Assembly: GCA_910577405.1 (NCBI GenBank)
Contig: CAJTMG010000019.1
Span: 1-64,000, forward strand
Reading direction: 5' to 3'
Source of the DNA: an uncultured Oscillibacter sp.
GTDB lineage: Bacteria; Bacillota; Clostridia; Oscillospirales; Oscillospiraceae
DNA: 64,000 nucleotides
Part shown: positions 42,020 through 50,217 of the stretch, piece by piece
Position numbering within the stretch: position 1 is the first letter of the stretch
Layout of the letters: each line of letters begins with the position of its first letter
Program-made: the position numbers and the translations under genes
Notes under the pieces: generated by a model
Seen by the model: the letters and a program-made list of their open reading frames with translations, nothing else
Told to the model about the DNA's origin: nothing
Databases searched by the model: none

Positions 42020-43987
42020 TCAGCAGAGTTTCGCGCCGGCGGGAATGGCGTCGTCAACCATCAGCAGGTGCAGGCATTCCTCGCCCTTTTCGGTGTGGAC
42101 GGCGGAGATCAGCATACCGTTGCTCTCCAGGCCCATCATCTTCCGGGGCGGCAGGTTGACAATGGCGATCAGCGTCTTGCCCACCAGGTCCTCCGGCTCG
42201 TACCATTTATGAATCCCGGACAAAATCTGACGGTCCGTGCCGGTGCCGTCGTCCAGGGTGAATTTCAGCAGCTTGGCGCTCTTCTTCACCGCTTCGCAGG
42301 CTTTGACCTTCACCGCCCGGAAATCGCTCTTGCAGAAGGTGTCGAAATCCACCGTTTCCTCCGACTGCGGTTCCAGCTCGATTTCCGGCAGGGCAGCCTT
42401 TTTCGCGGCTTCCACGGCGGCTTGCAGTTCGTCCATGGCCTGCGCGATATCCACCCGGGGGAAGAGATTCTCGCCCTTTTCCACCGTGACGGTTCTGGGA
42501 AGCTTTGCCCATTCCGCGGCGCTCTCCCAGGTCCGGCAGGCTTCCGGCGCGCCGATCTGCCCAAAGAGCTTTTCCATGGAACCCGGCATGAAGGGGGTCA
42601 GCAGCACGCCGCAGATACGTGTCGTCTCCAGCAGGTTGTAAAGCACGCGGGCAAGCCGGGGATGGTCTTCCGGATTCTTTGCCAGCACCCAGGGGGCATT
42701 CTCGTCGATATATTTGTTCGCCCGCTGGATGGCCTTGAAGACTTCCTCCAGGGCCTTATGGGGCGCGAACTGCTCCATGCTTTCCTCGTAGCGTCCCCGG
42801 AGGCCCTTCAGCAGTTCCGTGAGTCCTGCGTCCTTTTCCTCATCGGCGCGCTGGTCCTCCGGCAGGGTCCCGCCGAAGAATTTCCCGGCCATGGCGGTGG
42901 TACGGCTGACCAGATTCCCCAGGTCATTGGCAAGGTCGGTGTTGATGGTCTGAATCAGCAGCTCGTTGGAGAAATTGCCGTCGGAACCGAAGGGGAACGT
43001 CCGCATCAGGAAGAACCGCAGGGCGTCCACCCCGAACTGTTCCGCCAGAATATAGGGATCGACGACGTTGCCCTTGGATTTGCTCATCTTGCCGCCGTCC
43101 AAAAGCAGCCAGCCATGGCCAAACACATGATCAGGCAGGGGCAGCTCCAGGCTCATCAGCATAGCGGGCCAGATAATGGAGTGGAACCGGACGATTTCCT
43201 TTCCCACAATATGGGCGTCGGCGGGCCAGTAGCGGTCGTAGCCATCCCGTTTCTCGTTGCCATAGCCCAGAGCGGTGATATAGTTGCTCAGGGCGTCCAC
43301 CCAGACATAGACCACATGACCGGGGTCGAAGTCCACAGGAACGCCCCAGGTGAAGCTGGTCCGGGAAACGCAGAGGTCATCCAGGCCCGGCTCGATGAAG
43401 TTTTTCACCATCTCATTCACGCGGCTCCGGGGCTGGAGGAAATCCGTATTTTCCAGCAGGTCCCGCACCCGGTCCGCGTAGTTGCTCAGGCGGAAGAAAT
43501 AGGCTTCCTCCTCGGCGTCCTGGACCTCGCGGCCGCAGTCGGGACACTTGCCGTCCACAAGCTGGCTTTCGGTCCAGAACGACTCGCAGGGCTTACAGTA
43601 TTTCCCCCTGTAGGTTCCCTTGTAAATATCGCCCTTTTCATACATCTTCCGGAAAATCTTCTGGATGGACTCCACATGATAATCATCTGTAGTACGGATA
43701 AAGCGGTCGTTGGAAATATCCATCAGTTTCCACAGGTCCAGCACGCCCCGGGGACCTTCCACAATCTGGTCCACGAACGCCTTTGGAGAAACACCTGCTT
43801 CTTTGGCTTTGTCCTCGATTTTCTGACCGTGCTCATCGGTACCAGTGAGGAACATCACGTCCTCGCCCCGAAGCCGGTGGTAACGGGCCAGCACGTCGGT
43901 TGCCACGGTGCAGTAGGTGTGGCCAATGTGGAGCTTATCTGAGGGATAGTAGATGGGCGTTGTAATATAGTATTTTTTTCGTTCCAT
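42020..43987 (-). CDS. metG: Methionyl-tRNA synthetase
   Basis: 655-residue class I synthetase: HIGH motif in DKLHIGHTYC, a zinc-binding insert with CKPCESFW and CPDCGREVQ, the LDGGKMSKSKGNVVDPY KMSKS loop, an anticodon-binding helical domain and a C-terminal EMAP-type tRNA-binding domain (FRAVKVKACEAVKKSAKLLKF in parts, ending GLESNGMLISA). The ATG at 43987 follows AAGGAG. The frame extends upstream to 44221, but that is the leader and promoter. Confidence 0.95.
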   Translation of the reverse strand: MERKKYYITTPIYYPSDKLHIGHTYCTVATDVLARYHRLRGEDVMFLTGTDEHGQKIEDKAKEAGVSPKAFVDQIVEGPRGVLDLWKLMDISNDRFIRTTDDYHVESIQKIFRKMYEKGDIYKGTYRGKYCKPCESFWTESQLVDGKCPDCGREVQDAEEEAYFFRLSNYADRVRDLLENTDFLQPRSRVNEMVKNFIEPGLDDLCVSRTSFTWGVPVDFDPGHVVYVWVDALSNYITALGYGNEKRDGYDRYWPADAHIVGKEIVRFHSIIWPAMLMSLELPLPDHVFGHGWLLLDGGKMSKSKGNVVDPYILAEQFGVDALRFFLMRTFPFGSDGNFSNELLIQTINTDLANDLGNLVSRTTAMAGKFFGGTLPEDQRADEEKDAGLTELLKGLRGRYEESMEQFAPHKALEEVFKAIQRANKYIDENAPWVLAKNPEDHPRLARVLYNLLETTRICGVLLTPFMPGSMEKLFGQIGAPEACRTWESAAEWAKLPRTVTVEKGENLFPRVDIAQAMDELQAAVEAAKKAALPEIELEPQSEETVDFDTFCKSDFRAVKVKACEAVKKSAKLLKFTLDDGTGTDRQILSGIHKWYEPEDLVGKTLIAIVNLPPRKMMGLESNGMLISAVHTEKGEECLHLLMVDDAIPAGAKLC

Positions 43988-44066
43988 GATTAAGATTCTC
44001 CTTTTTGCCGGACGGCCCGAATGAAAGACCGCCGGATAATTACAGCTTACCGCAGTTACAAGAGGT

Positions 44067-44095
44067 ATTATACCAGGAACCCCAAACCTTGACAA
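44067..44095 (-). promoter_or_regulatory. Promoter of metG
   Basis: On the minus strand TTGTCA (44095-44090) - 17 bp - TATAAT (44072-44067). The leader is only about 75 nt, too short for a T-box. Confidence 0.75.
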
Positions 44096-44282
44096 CCGTT
44101 TTCTGCATTGAAAAGAACCAACGGCCCCCATTTGATGAAGGCCGCTGGCTGAACAAAGTGAACAAAGAGCCGGGAATGCGTCTTGCAGGATGTTAAGAAG
44201 GATTTTTTGGGAAAACCGCAAGAGAAGGATTCAAATGGAAGTGCTAAAATCAGGGATGCTTTTCCGGCTCTTGATTCCTGGA

Positions 44283-44562
44283 TCAAAGGGTGGTCCAGAC
44301 GCTGTCGTTCTGATTGCTCTCGACGCAGGCGCGGATAAATTTCAGACCCACGATGCCGTCCTCAATGGTGGGATAGGTGTAGGACGCGGGAAGGGTTCCG
44401 GCTTTTTTTGCAGTCAGATGCTCACAGAAGGAGCGGTAGAGGTTGCCGAACGCCTCAAAGTACCCCTCCGGATGTCCCGACGGCAAACGACAGAGGCGGT
44501 TGGCTTCGATGCAGTTGCATTCGCGGTTGGCCGTCAGAATCTGAGTGGGTTCGTTCAGACGG
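44283..44562 (-). pseudogene. C-terminal remnant of a Gfo/Idh/MocA-family dehydrogenase
   Basis: The readable part contains LNEPTQILTANRE, RLPSGHPEGYFEAFGNLYRSF, SYTYPTIEDGIVGLKFIRAC and VESNQNDSVW, which match the C-terminal end of Gfo/Idh/MocA sugar oxidoreductases, including the type found intact at 54151-55329. The NAD-binding N-terminal two-thirds is missing; upstream of about 44562 the frame no longer resembles the family. It is therefore a decayed or deleted gene. Confidence 0.75.
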
Positions 44563-44797
44563 GTGAATTTCAGAGACGACCGCCTCCGCAGCCTGATGCC
44601 CGTAAAGCCTGTTCTGCGGAGTTCCATCGCGCCGCCCAGGGAGAGTCGGGATTCCTGAGGACGCTTGGAGGATGCGGTTCCGGGGCAGAAAAAAGCCCGT
44701 CCCATCCTTTCGGACAGAACGGACTAATGGTCTTCCCGCGTCTTGCCGGGAACGCATGGGGCTGCAAGCGAAACGCCCTTTGTATACCTGGACTGCT

Positions 44798-45136
44798 TCA
44801 AACTGCCGGATAAGTGCGCTGGATGTAGTTCACAATAATCTCGATCAGCTCGGAGGCCGGCGGCGGGCTGTGGAGCACGTACCTTGCCGTGTCGCAGAGC
44901 TCCTCCCGGTAGTCGTTCCAGGTCCTTACAGAGACAGTGCGGATATTGCGCTCTACGTTGGAGATATTGCAGTCGTAGCACTCCGCAACGGGACGGTAAA
45001 TCTTCTTCCGGACCTCCAGAAGGCGGCTGTCGTCCTCCAGCGCCAGGGCCACCGCCGCTGACAGAAGCCTGTAGCCGTGATAGCGTTTTTTGATATGCAG
45101 CTTCTGGAGCGCGTCTTCAATGTATCTGAGTTCCAT
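44798..45136 (-). CDS. Orphan Spo0A effector-domain (DNA-binding) protein
   Basis: 112 residues matching only the C-terminal sporulation-initiation effector domain of Spo0A: IEDALQKLHIKKRYHGYRLL (compare GVPAHIKGY), the recognition region YRPVAECYDCNISNVERNIR (compare TTASRVERAIR) and a trailing helix. The receiver domain is absent, so it would not be controlled by phosphorylation. GGAGATG stands before the ATG at 45136. Twin direct repeats upstream carry Spo0A-box-like TTTGTCA cores. A role in gene control is likely; the targets are unknown. Confidence 0.8.
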   Translation of the reverse strand: MELRYIEDALQKLHIKKRYHGYRLLSAAVALALEDDSRLLEVRKKIYRPVAECYDCNISNVERNIRTVSVRTWNDYREELCDTARYVLHSPPPASELIEIIVNYIQRTYPAV

Positions 45137-45170
45137 AAAATCATCTCCTGTAAGAATCTGGAGATATTCT

Positions 45171-45226
45171 ATGACAAATTCTGACGCATCCAGAAAATAA
45201 GACTTTAAATGACAAAAACCGACGCA
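45171..45226. promoter_or_regulatory. Two 18-bp direct repeats with Spo0A-box-like cores upstream of the effector-domain gene
   Basis: ATGACAAATTCTGACGCA (45171-45188) and ATGACAAAAACCGACGCA (45209-45226) are repeated 38 bp apart. On the minus strand each reads TGCGTC followed by TTTGTCAT, so each unit holds two GTC cores, as tandem 0A boxes do. They lie 35-90 bp ahead of the gene. The rest of the 615-bp interval to 45752 holds no recognised gene except a promoter at 45580. Confidence 0.5.
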
Positions 45227-45579
45227 GTGGTGTGAAAGGCGCGTTGATTTGTTATGCAAGTATAACCTGGTGCGGGCGGATAACGGTTCTGCGCAGATAA
45301 ATGGGAGCGAAGAGCGTTTTATGCCCTGCTGCTTTGGGTAAAAATCTGACCGCTTCGAAACAGGAAAAGCCGTTTGAAAGGAATGGTCTTTTTCATTTCC
45401 GGCAGGTCGTCCACAGGGTCCCGCAAGCCCTTGGACGGTCTGCCGGTTTTTGGCGTGAAGCGGCTTTCTTTATGTCCTTTTCGCGCCTTGACGGGATGCT
45501 CTTTGCGGGAGGCTTCACGGTGTTTTCCGGAGGCCCGTTCTTTTATGCCTTTGCTTTGGAAATCTGTAGGGAAACTACC

Positions 45580-45609
45580 TTGACAAAGGCCGTTTTTTTC
45601 CGATACAAT
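45580..45609 (+). promoter_or_regulatory. Promoter of the sugar-sensing operon
   Basis: TTGACA (45580-45585) - 18 bp - TACAAT (45604-45609), about 140 nt before the lipoprotein gene. Confidence 0.7.
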
Positions 45610-45751
45610 ATCCCTGAACAGAAATCCGGACGGAGGCGTTTTCCTTGCGGGGCAGGCGTCCCAAAGCCGGAAAAAATTTTTACCCTTTTATATAAGCCTG
45701 AAAGCGATTTCCGCTGTGATAAGAAGGCGTAAAGAAACCGGAGGCGATATC

Positions 45752-46714
45752 GTGAAGGATGGGCATGGAATGAGTCGGAACCGCGCGGGGCTGGCCGTCT
45801 TGACGCTGTCGTTTCTGCTTCTGCTGGCCGGCTGCGGAGGCGGGAACCGGCAGGCGGAGGAAACGCGGTATGTGGTAGGCGTGGTGACAAAATCAGGCTC
45901 CAGTGAGTATTGGATGTCCATACGGCGTGGGATGGAAACGGCGGCGGACGAGGCGGGCATGGAGCTGGTGATTCTCTCGCCGGATTCCGAGGACCGGGAG
46001 GACATTCAGGGCAAGATGGCGGAGACCTTGGTGGAACGGGACGTGGACGTGATTGCCGTTTCGCCGATCAACTCCTTTGGACGGCCGGAATACTTCGATA
46101 TGGCGGAGGAAAAGGGCATCCCGATTGTCTCCTATGACACCGGCTTCGCGGACTTGGACGTGCCCTATATCGGCATAGACAACCGGCAGGCGGGCGCGGC
46201 CATGGCGGAGCATCTGGCGGAGGCCCTGGATCATCGGGGCGAGGTGGGGCTTGTTACCGGCGGCCTGGAGCAGCTCAGCCATCGCCAGCGTATGGAGGGC
46301 TTTCTGGACTGCATGGAGGACGAGAAAAATATGCGGCTGGTGTTTATCGAAAGCGGGTACAGTAATTTGCAGATGTCCGAGGTGAAAATCCGCCGTATTA
46401 TGAACGCTCATCCGCTGATTGAGGGCATCGCGGCCACCAGCGCTGTCACGGCTCTGGGCATTGCGGAGGGTCTGGAAAAGGACGCGGTGAAGATTGTCTC
46501 CATCGACATTCAAAAGGACTCCGTGGAAGCTGTCCGGGACGGGAGAATCACTGCTTTGATTGAACAGTCCGGCTACGATATCGGCTGCCGGACCATCCAG
46601 TATATCGAAAAGCTCCGGAACGGAACCGCGGACCCCCTTGGCGAGATTTTGGACGCGGGCGTTCTGACGGAGGACAACGCGGCGGATTACATAGAGAGGA
46701 ATTATCAGGAATGA
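45752..46714 (+). CDS. Sugar-binding lipoprotein (Peripla_BP_4, ribose/galactose type)
   Basis: 320 residues: signal peptide ending in lipobox LLLAGC, then a periplasmic-binding fold with YVVGVVTKSGSSEYWMSIRRG, VDVIAVSPINSFGRPEYFD, IPIVSYDTGF and GIDNRQAGAAMAEHLAEAL, the usual type I sugar-binding signatures. No ABC permease or ATPase is adjacent; instead the gene overlaps a sensor kinase (ATGA), so it probably serves as the ligand-binding subunit of the sensor. GTG at 45752 with GGAGG is chosen; an ATG lies at 45770. Confidence 0.82.
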   Translation: MKDGHGMSRNRAGLAVLTLSFLLLLAGCGGGNRQAEETRYVVGVVTKSGSSEYWMSIRRGMETAADEAGMELVILSPDSEDREDIQGKMAETLVERDVDVIAVSPINSFGRPEYFDMAEEKGIPIVSYDTGFADLDVPYIGIDNRQAGAAMAEHLAEALDHRGEVGLVTGGLEQLSHRQRMEGFLDCMEDEKNMRLVFIESGYSNLQMSEVKIRRIMNAHPLIEGIAATSAVTALGIAEGLEKDAVKIVSIDIQKDSVEAVRDGRITALIEQSGYDIGCRTIQYIEKLRNGTADPLGEILDAGVLTEDNAADYIERNYQE

Positions 46715-48414
46715 GAAGTATTCGCAGTAAAGTCTTCACGGCGATCCTTTTGATTGCGCTGACGGCGACGCTGGCGGTTGCTTTCTTCTCCTACCGCAAG
46801 TCCGCCCATATGATTCAGGAGAACTACACCGCGTCCCTGGCCCAGGAAGCCGCCCGGACCGCGGAAGCCATCGACCGGGTCTTTCAGGGGGCGTACCATA
46901 CCCATATCCATGCCGCCTGCGACCCGGAGCTGCGGGAGACCCTGCTGGACTTTCTGGCGGAGGGAGACGAGCAGAAGCTGGAAGCCTGCGCGGAACTTCT
47001 GAGGACCTTCAACCGGCAGAATGCCAGCATCAGCTCCCTGTACCTTCTGATTCCGGAGGCCAATATTTTGGTGACCTCGGAGGATTACCCGGTTTACAGG
47101 AAGGACGTGCCCTATGAAGACCTGCATTCCGCGGTGGTTCTGGCGGAGGACACCGGCGGGCCTGGAATCCTCCGGGACGCGGCCCATCAGACCTCCGGCA
47201 TGGTGTGCTTTTCGGAGGCCGTGGAGGACAGGTCCGGGAATCCGCGGGCTTACCTGGTTTCCAATATCAAAGAACGCACCCTTTACTATGATTATATTGC
47301 CCGGCTGGACGGCGGCGCGATTCAGGCAGCCGTTCTGACCGACCGGGACGGCCGCGTGATGACCTCCCTGGGACAGGCCGCCGTAAGCTGTGAGGACTGG
47401 CTTTTTGAGGACGGCGTGACCGGGATTGAGGGCGAATATCTCTACAGCAGTCAGAAGGCGCCGTTTTCCCAGTGCAGGCTCCTTCTGGTGGCGGACCGGG
47501 GCGTGGTGCTGAACGCGCTGCGGAAGACCCAGCAGGATTACGCGGTGATTCTGATTATGTTTCTGGTCATTTCCACCGTGCTGGCTTCCAATCTGACGGG
47601 CGTGATTTACCGGCCCTTGGGGAAACTGACCGCCGCCATGAGGGAAGTCTCCAACGGCGATCTGGAAACCCGAATTGAAATTGCCTCCGGGGACGAAATC
47701 GAGGTGCTGGCCGGGGAGTTCAACCGGATGCTGGAGAAAATCGAGACATTGATCCAGCAGCTTTTGGACCAGGAGCAGAAAAAGAAGGACGCGGAACTGG
47801 AAGCCCTGCAATACCAGATCACGCCCCATTTTATGTACAATACCCTGAACGCCATCAAATGCGCCGCGCTGATCCACGGAGAACGGGAGCTGGGCGGCGT
47901 GCTGGATGACTTCATTGAACTTCTGCAAGCCTGCGTCAGCAAAAAGGGGGCCTTTCTGACTGTGGCGGAGGATATCCATATTCTGGAGCGTTATATTCGC
48001 TTGCAGGAATTCCGGTTTGACGGGCAGTTTTCCATTCAGTATAAGATTGAGCCCGCCGCGAGAGACTGCCTGGTGCCCCGACTGGTCCTTCAGCCCCTGG
48101 TGGAAAACGCCCTGTTCCATGGCCTGGACAGAAAACGGCAGGACGGGCGGCTGGTGATCCGGGCAGTAACCGAGGACGGCAGACTGTATCTGTGCGTGCA
48201 GGACAACGGGCGGGGCATGACGGCAGAGCAGATTGACCAGCTTCTTCACAGCGAGGTCCGGAAAACCCGGGGCCTGACCGCCGTGGGAGTGCCCAATGTC
48301 CGGGACCGGCTGGCGCTCTATTACGGAGACCGGGCAGGCCTGCAATACGAGAGCGGCGGGACGGGGACCACGGCCATCATTTACCTGCCGGCGGAGAAGG
48401 GAGGCGCGGAATGA
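46711..48414 (+). CDS. YesM/LytS-type membrane sensor histidine kinase
   Basis: 567 residues: first transmembrane segment VFTAILLIALTATLAVAFF, an extracytoplasmic sensor part (about 35-270), second segment AVILIMFLVISTVLASNL, HAMP domain (YRPLGKLTAAMREVSNGDLE), the phospho-acceptor box YQITPHFMYNTLNAIK (His_kinase family, PHF-YN) and an ATPase domain with LVENALFHGL, QDNGRGM and GVPNVRDRL. It overlaps both the lipoprotein gene and the response regulator gene by four bases, indicating one signalling unit for an extracellular sugar. Confidence 0.9.
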   Translation: MRSIRSKVFTAILLIALTATLAVAFFSYRKSAHMIQENYTASLAQEAARTAEAIDRVFQGAYHTHIHAACDPELRETLLDFLAEGDEQKLEACAELLRTFNRQNASISSLYLLIPEANILVTSEDYPVYRKDVPYEDLHSAVVLAEDTGGPGILRDAAHQTSGMVCFSEAVEDRSGNPRAYLVSNIKERTLYYDYIARLDGGAIQAAVLTDRDGRVMTSLGQAAVSCEDWLFEDGVTGIEGEYLYSSQKAPFSQCRLLLVADRGVVLNALRKTQQDYAVILIMFLVISTVLASNLTGVIYRPLGKLTAAMREVSNGDLETRIEIASGDEIEVLAGEFNRMLEKIETLIQQLLDQEQKKKDAELEALQYQITPHFMYNTLNAIKCAALIHGERELGGVLDDFIELLQACVSKKGAFLTVAEDIHILERYIRLQEFRFDGQFSIQYKIEPAARDCLVPRLVLQPLVENALFHGLDRKRQDGRLVIRAVTEDGRLYLCVQDNGRGMTAEQIDQLLHSEVRKTRGLTAVGVPNVRDRLALYYGDRAGLQYESGGTGTTAIIYLPAEKGGAE

Positions 48415-49991
48415 AAACGGCTTTGATTGTGGACGACGACCATCTTGTGCGAAGCTATCTGAAAATCCTGCCCTCCTGGGAACGGGCCGGGTTCCGCATT
48501 GCCGCCGGCGCCCGGGACGGCGAGGAAGCCCTGGCGCTGCTGGAAAAATCGCCTGTGGACCTTCTGGTGACCGATATTTCCATGCCCCTCCTGGACGGCA
48601 TCGAGCTGATCCGACGGGTGCGCCGGACAGATCAGCATATCTACATCATCGCCCTGAGCTGTCACGACGAGTTCGCCTACGTCAAGGACGCCATGAAGGA
48701 GGGGGCTGACGACTACGTGCTCAAGCATACCCTGAACGAGGATTCCCTCTATCAGCTTTTGCAGTCCGCCGCTCAGAGGATGGAGGAACGACAGCGGCAG
48801 CAGGCAGAACGGACCCATATCCAGCGTCTGGCCAAAGCGGGGGACCAGCAGCTGAAGTACGCCTATTTCAGCAAGGTGACCGGGGAGGCCCTGGAGGAGG
48901 GAGAACGGGAACAGGAGCGCCGCCGGGCCGGATTGCAGAGGCCGTATCGGAGCTGCGGGGCCATTTCCATCCGTCTGGAGTCCTGGGAGGGGGAAGCGGG
49001 CAGCGTCTCTCATCCGGGACGGCGGCGGTACTGTCAGGAATTTCTTCGCCGCCTGCCCGACGCCCTGGGGGAGCTTCTGGACAACGCCGGGCGGCTGGAG
49101 ATCGTCTATTGGGGCAAGGGGCAGTATTATGGCTTCCTGGACCTCTCGGACCTCCGGGACGGCAGCGCCATGCAGCAGGCTTTGACGGAAGCTGCTCTGG
49201 CCTGCGCGCGGGTCTGCGGCTGGGAATGCTACCCTTTCGGCGTGGGAGTCAGCGAGCCGTGCATGGGCCCCGACGCCATACGGAGCGCTTACCGGCAGGT
49301 GAATCAGCTGATGAAGCGGCGGTTCTACGAACGGCAGGAGGTGCTTTTCTACGACCCGGGCAGGAAAACCGGCGTGCGGGTACCGGCGGAGGCGGAAAAG
49401 CTGCTGGCGGGGATGGACGCGTACCGGCGGAAGATGGAGCCGGAAAGCCTGCTGAACGCCTGTCTGGACGCAGCCCGGAGCTTTGAGCGGAACCTGACGG
49501 ACGAGCGTCTGGTGCTGCAATGGCTGGCGGAACTGGAGCTGAAAGCGGGCCTGACGCCGGGCGAGGACGTGAAGGGGCTTGTCAGTATGGAACAGGTCCG
49601 GCAGCGCCTCCGGGAGGACGTACAGCGTCTGGACTGGAGCCGGGAGGACGATTTGCCGGAGGGGGTGGGGCGGACGGTCAGCGCGGCGGCGGAGTTTGTC
49701 CGGAATCATTACAAAGAGCCGATTGGATTGACGGAAACCGCTCAGGCCGTGGGGGTCAATCCCACCTATCTGAGCTACCTCTTTCATCGGGAGGCGGGGG
49801 TGGGCTTCTCCAATTTCCTCCTGAATCTGCGCATCGCACGGGCCCGAACCCTTCTGCGGGAAACCAATCTGAAAGTTCGTGAGGTCGCGGAGCAGGCGGG
49901 TTTCCACGATTACCATTATTTTGCCAAGGCGTTCAAAAAGCTCAATGGACAAAGTCCCGCTGTATATAGAAAACAAACAAATCTGCACTGA
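48411..49991 (+). CDS. YesN-type response regulator with AraC DNA-binding domain
   Basis: 526 residues: receiver domain with IVDDDHLVRSYLK, phosphorylated Asp in LLVTDISMPLLDG and the Lys of EGADDYVLKHTLNE, a long middle linker of unknown structure, and a C-terminal AraC/XylS pair of helix-turn-helix motifs (IGLTETAQAVGVNPTYLSYL and VREVAEQAGFHDYHYFAKAF). It probably activates the SSS symporter and catabolic genes downstream. A hairpin terminator starts at its stop codon. Confidence 0.92.
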   Translation: MKTALIVDDDHLVRSYLKILPSWERAGFRIAAGARDGEEALALLEKSPVDLLVTDISMPLLDGIELIRRVRRTDQHIYIIALSCHDEFAYVKDAMKEGADDYVLKHTLNEDSLYQLLQSAAQRMEERQRQQAERTHIQRLAKAGDQQLKYAYFSKVTGEALEEGEREQERRRAGLQRPYRSCGAISIRLESWEGEAGSVSHPGRRRYCQEFLRRLPDALGELLDNAGRLEIVYWGKGQYYGFLDLSDLRDGSAMQQALTEAALACARVCGWECYPFGVGVSEPCMGPDAIRSAYRQVNQLMKRRFYERQEVLFYDPGRKTGVRVPAEAEKLLAGMDAYRRKMEPESLLNACLDAARSFERNLTDERLVLQWLAELELKAGLTPGEDVKGLVSMEQVRQRLREDVQRLDWSREDDLPEGVGRTVSAAAEFVRNHYKEPIGLTETAQAVGVNPTYLSYLFHREAGVGFSNFLLNLRIARARTLLRETNLKVREVAEQAGFHDYHYFAKAFKKLNGQSPAVYRKQTNLH

Positions 49992-50017
49992 CATCCGACC
50001 CGGGTGTCAGTCTTTTT
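49988..50017 (+). terminator. Terminator after the response regulator gene
   Basis: CTGACATCC pairs with GGGTGTCAG around GACCC and is followed by TCTTTTTT. It overlaps the stop codon. Confidence 0.8.
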
Positions 50018-50217
50018 TACCTAAAGATAAGACACAAAAACAGAACGCCCATGGGAGAAACTGGGAACCAAGCCAAAGAAAACACCGGTAAATCCAAAAA
50101 GAAGACCATCGTCAGGCCTGTTGGGAATCAGATATAATAGTATTTGTAAGGTGTGTCTTGAGGAGGACCGCAGAAGGGGAAACTGCGGAAAAAAGAAAAC
50201 GAAAGGGGATTCACTGT

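Noticed and set aside
41972..43942. 656-codon open frame on the plus strand
   Set aside because: Shadow of metG; the sense strand carries HIGH and KMSKS.
43988..44095. T-box or SAM riboswitch for metG
   Set aside because: The leader is only about 75 nt and lacks the T-box motif or recognisable riboswitch cores.
45301..45732. 143-codon open frame ahead of the sugar-binding gene
   Set aside because: No ribosome-binding site, unlikely residue pattern and a promoter lying inside it; treated as intergenic.
46705..48345. 546-codon open frame on the minus strand
   Set aside because: Shadow of the histidine kinase gene; similar shadows lie over the response regulator (48381-49994) and symporter (50224-51882).
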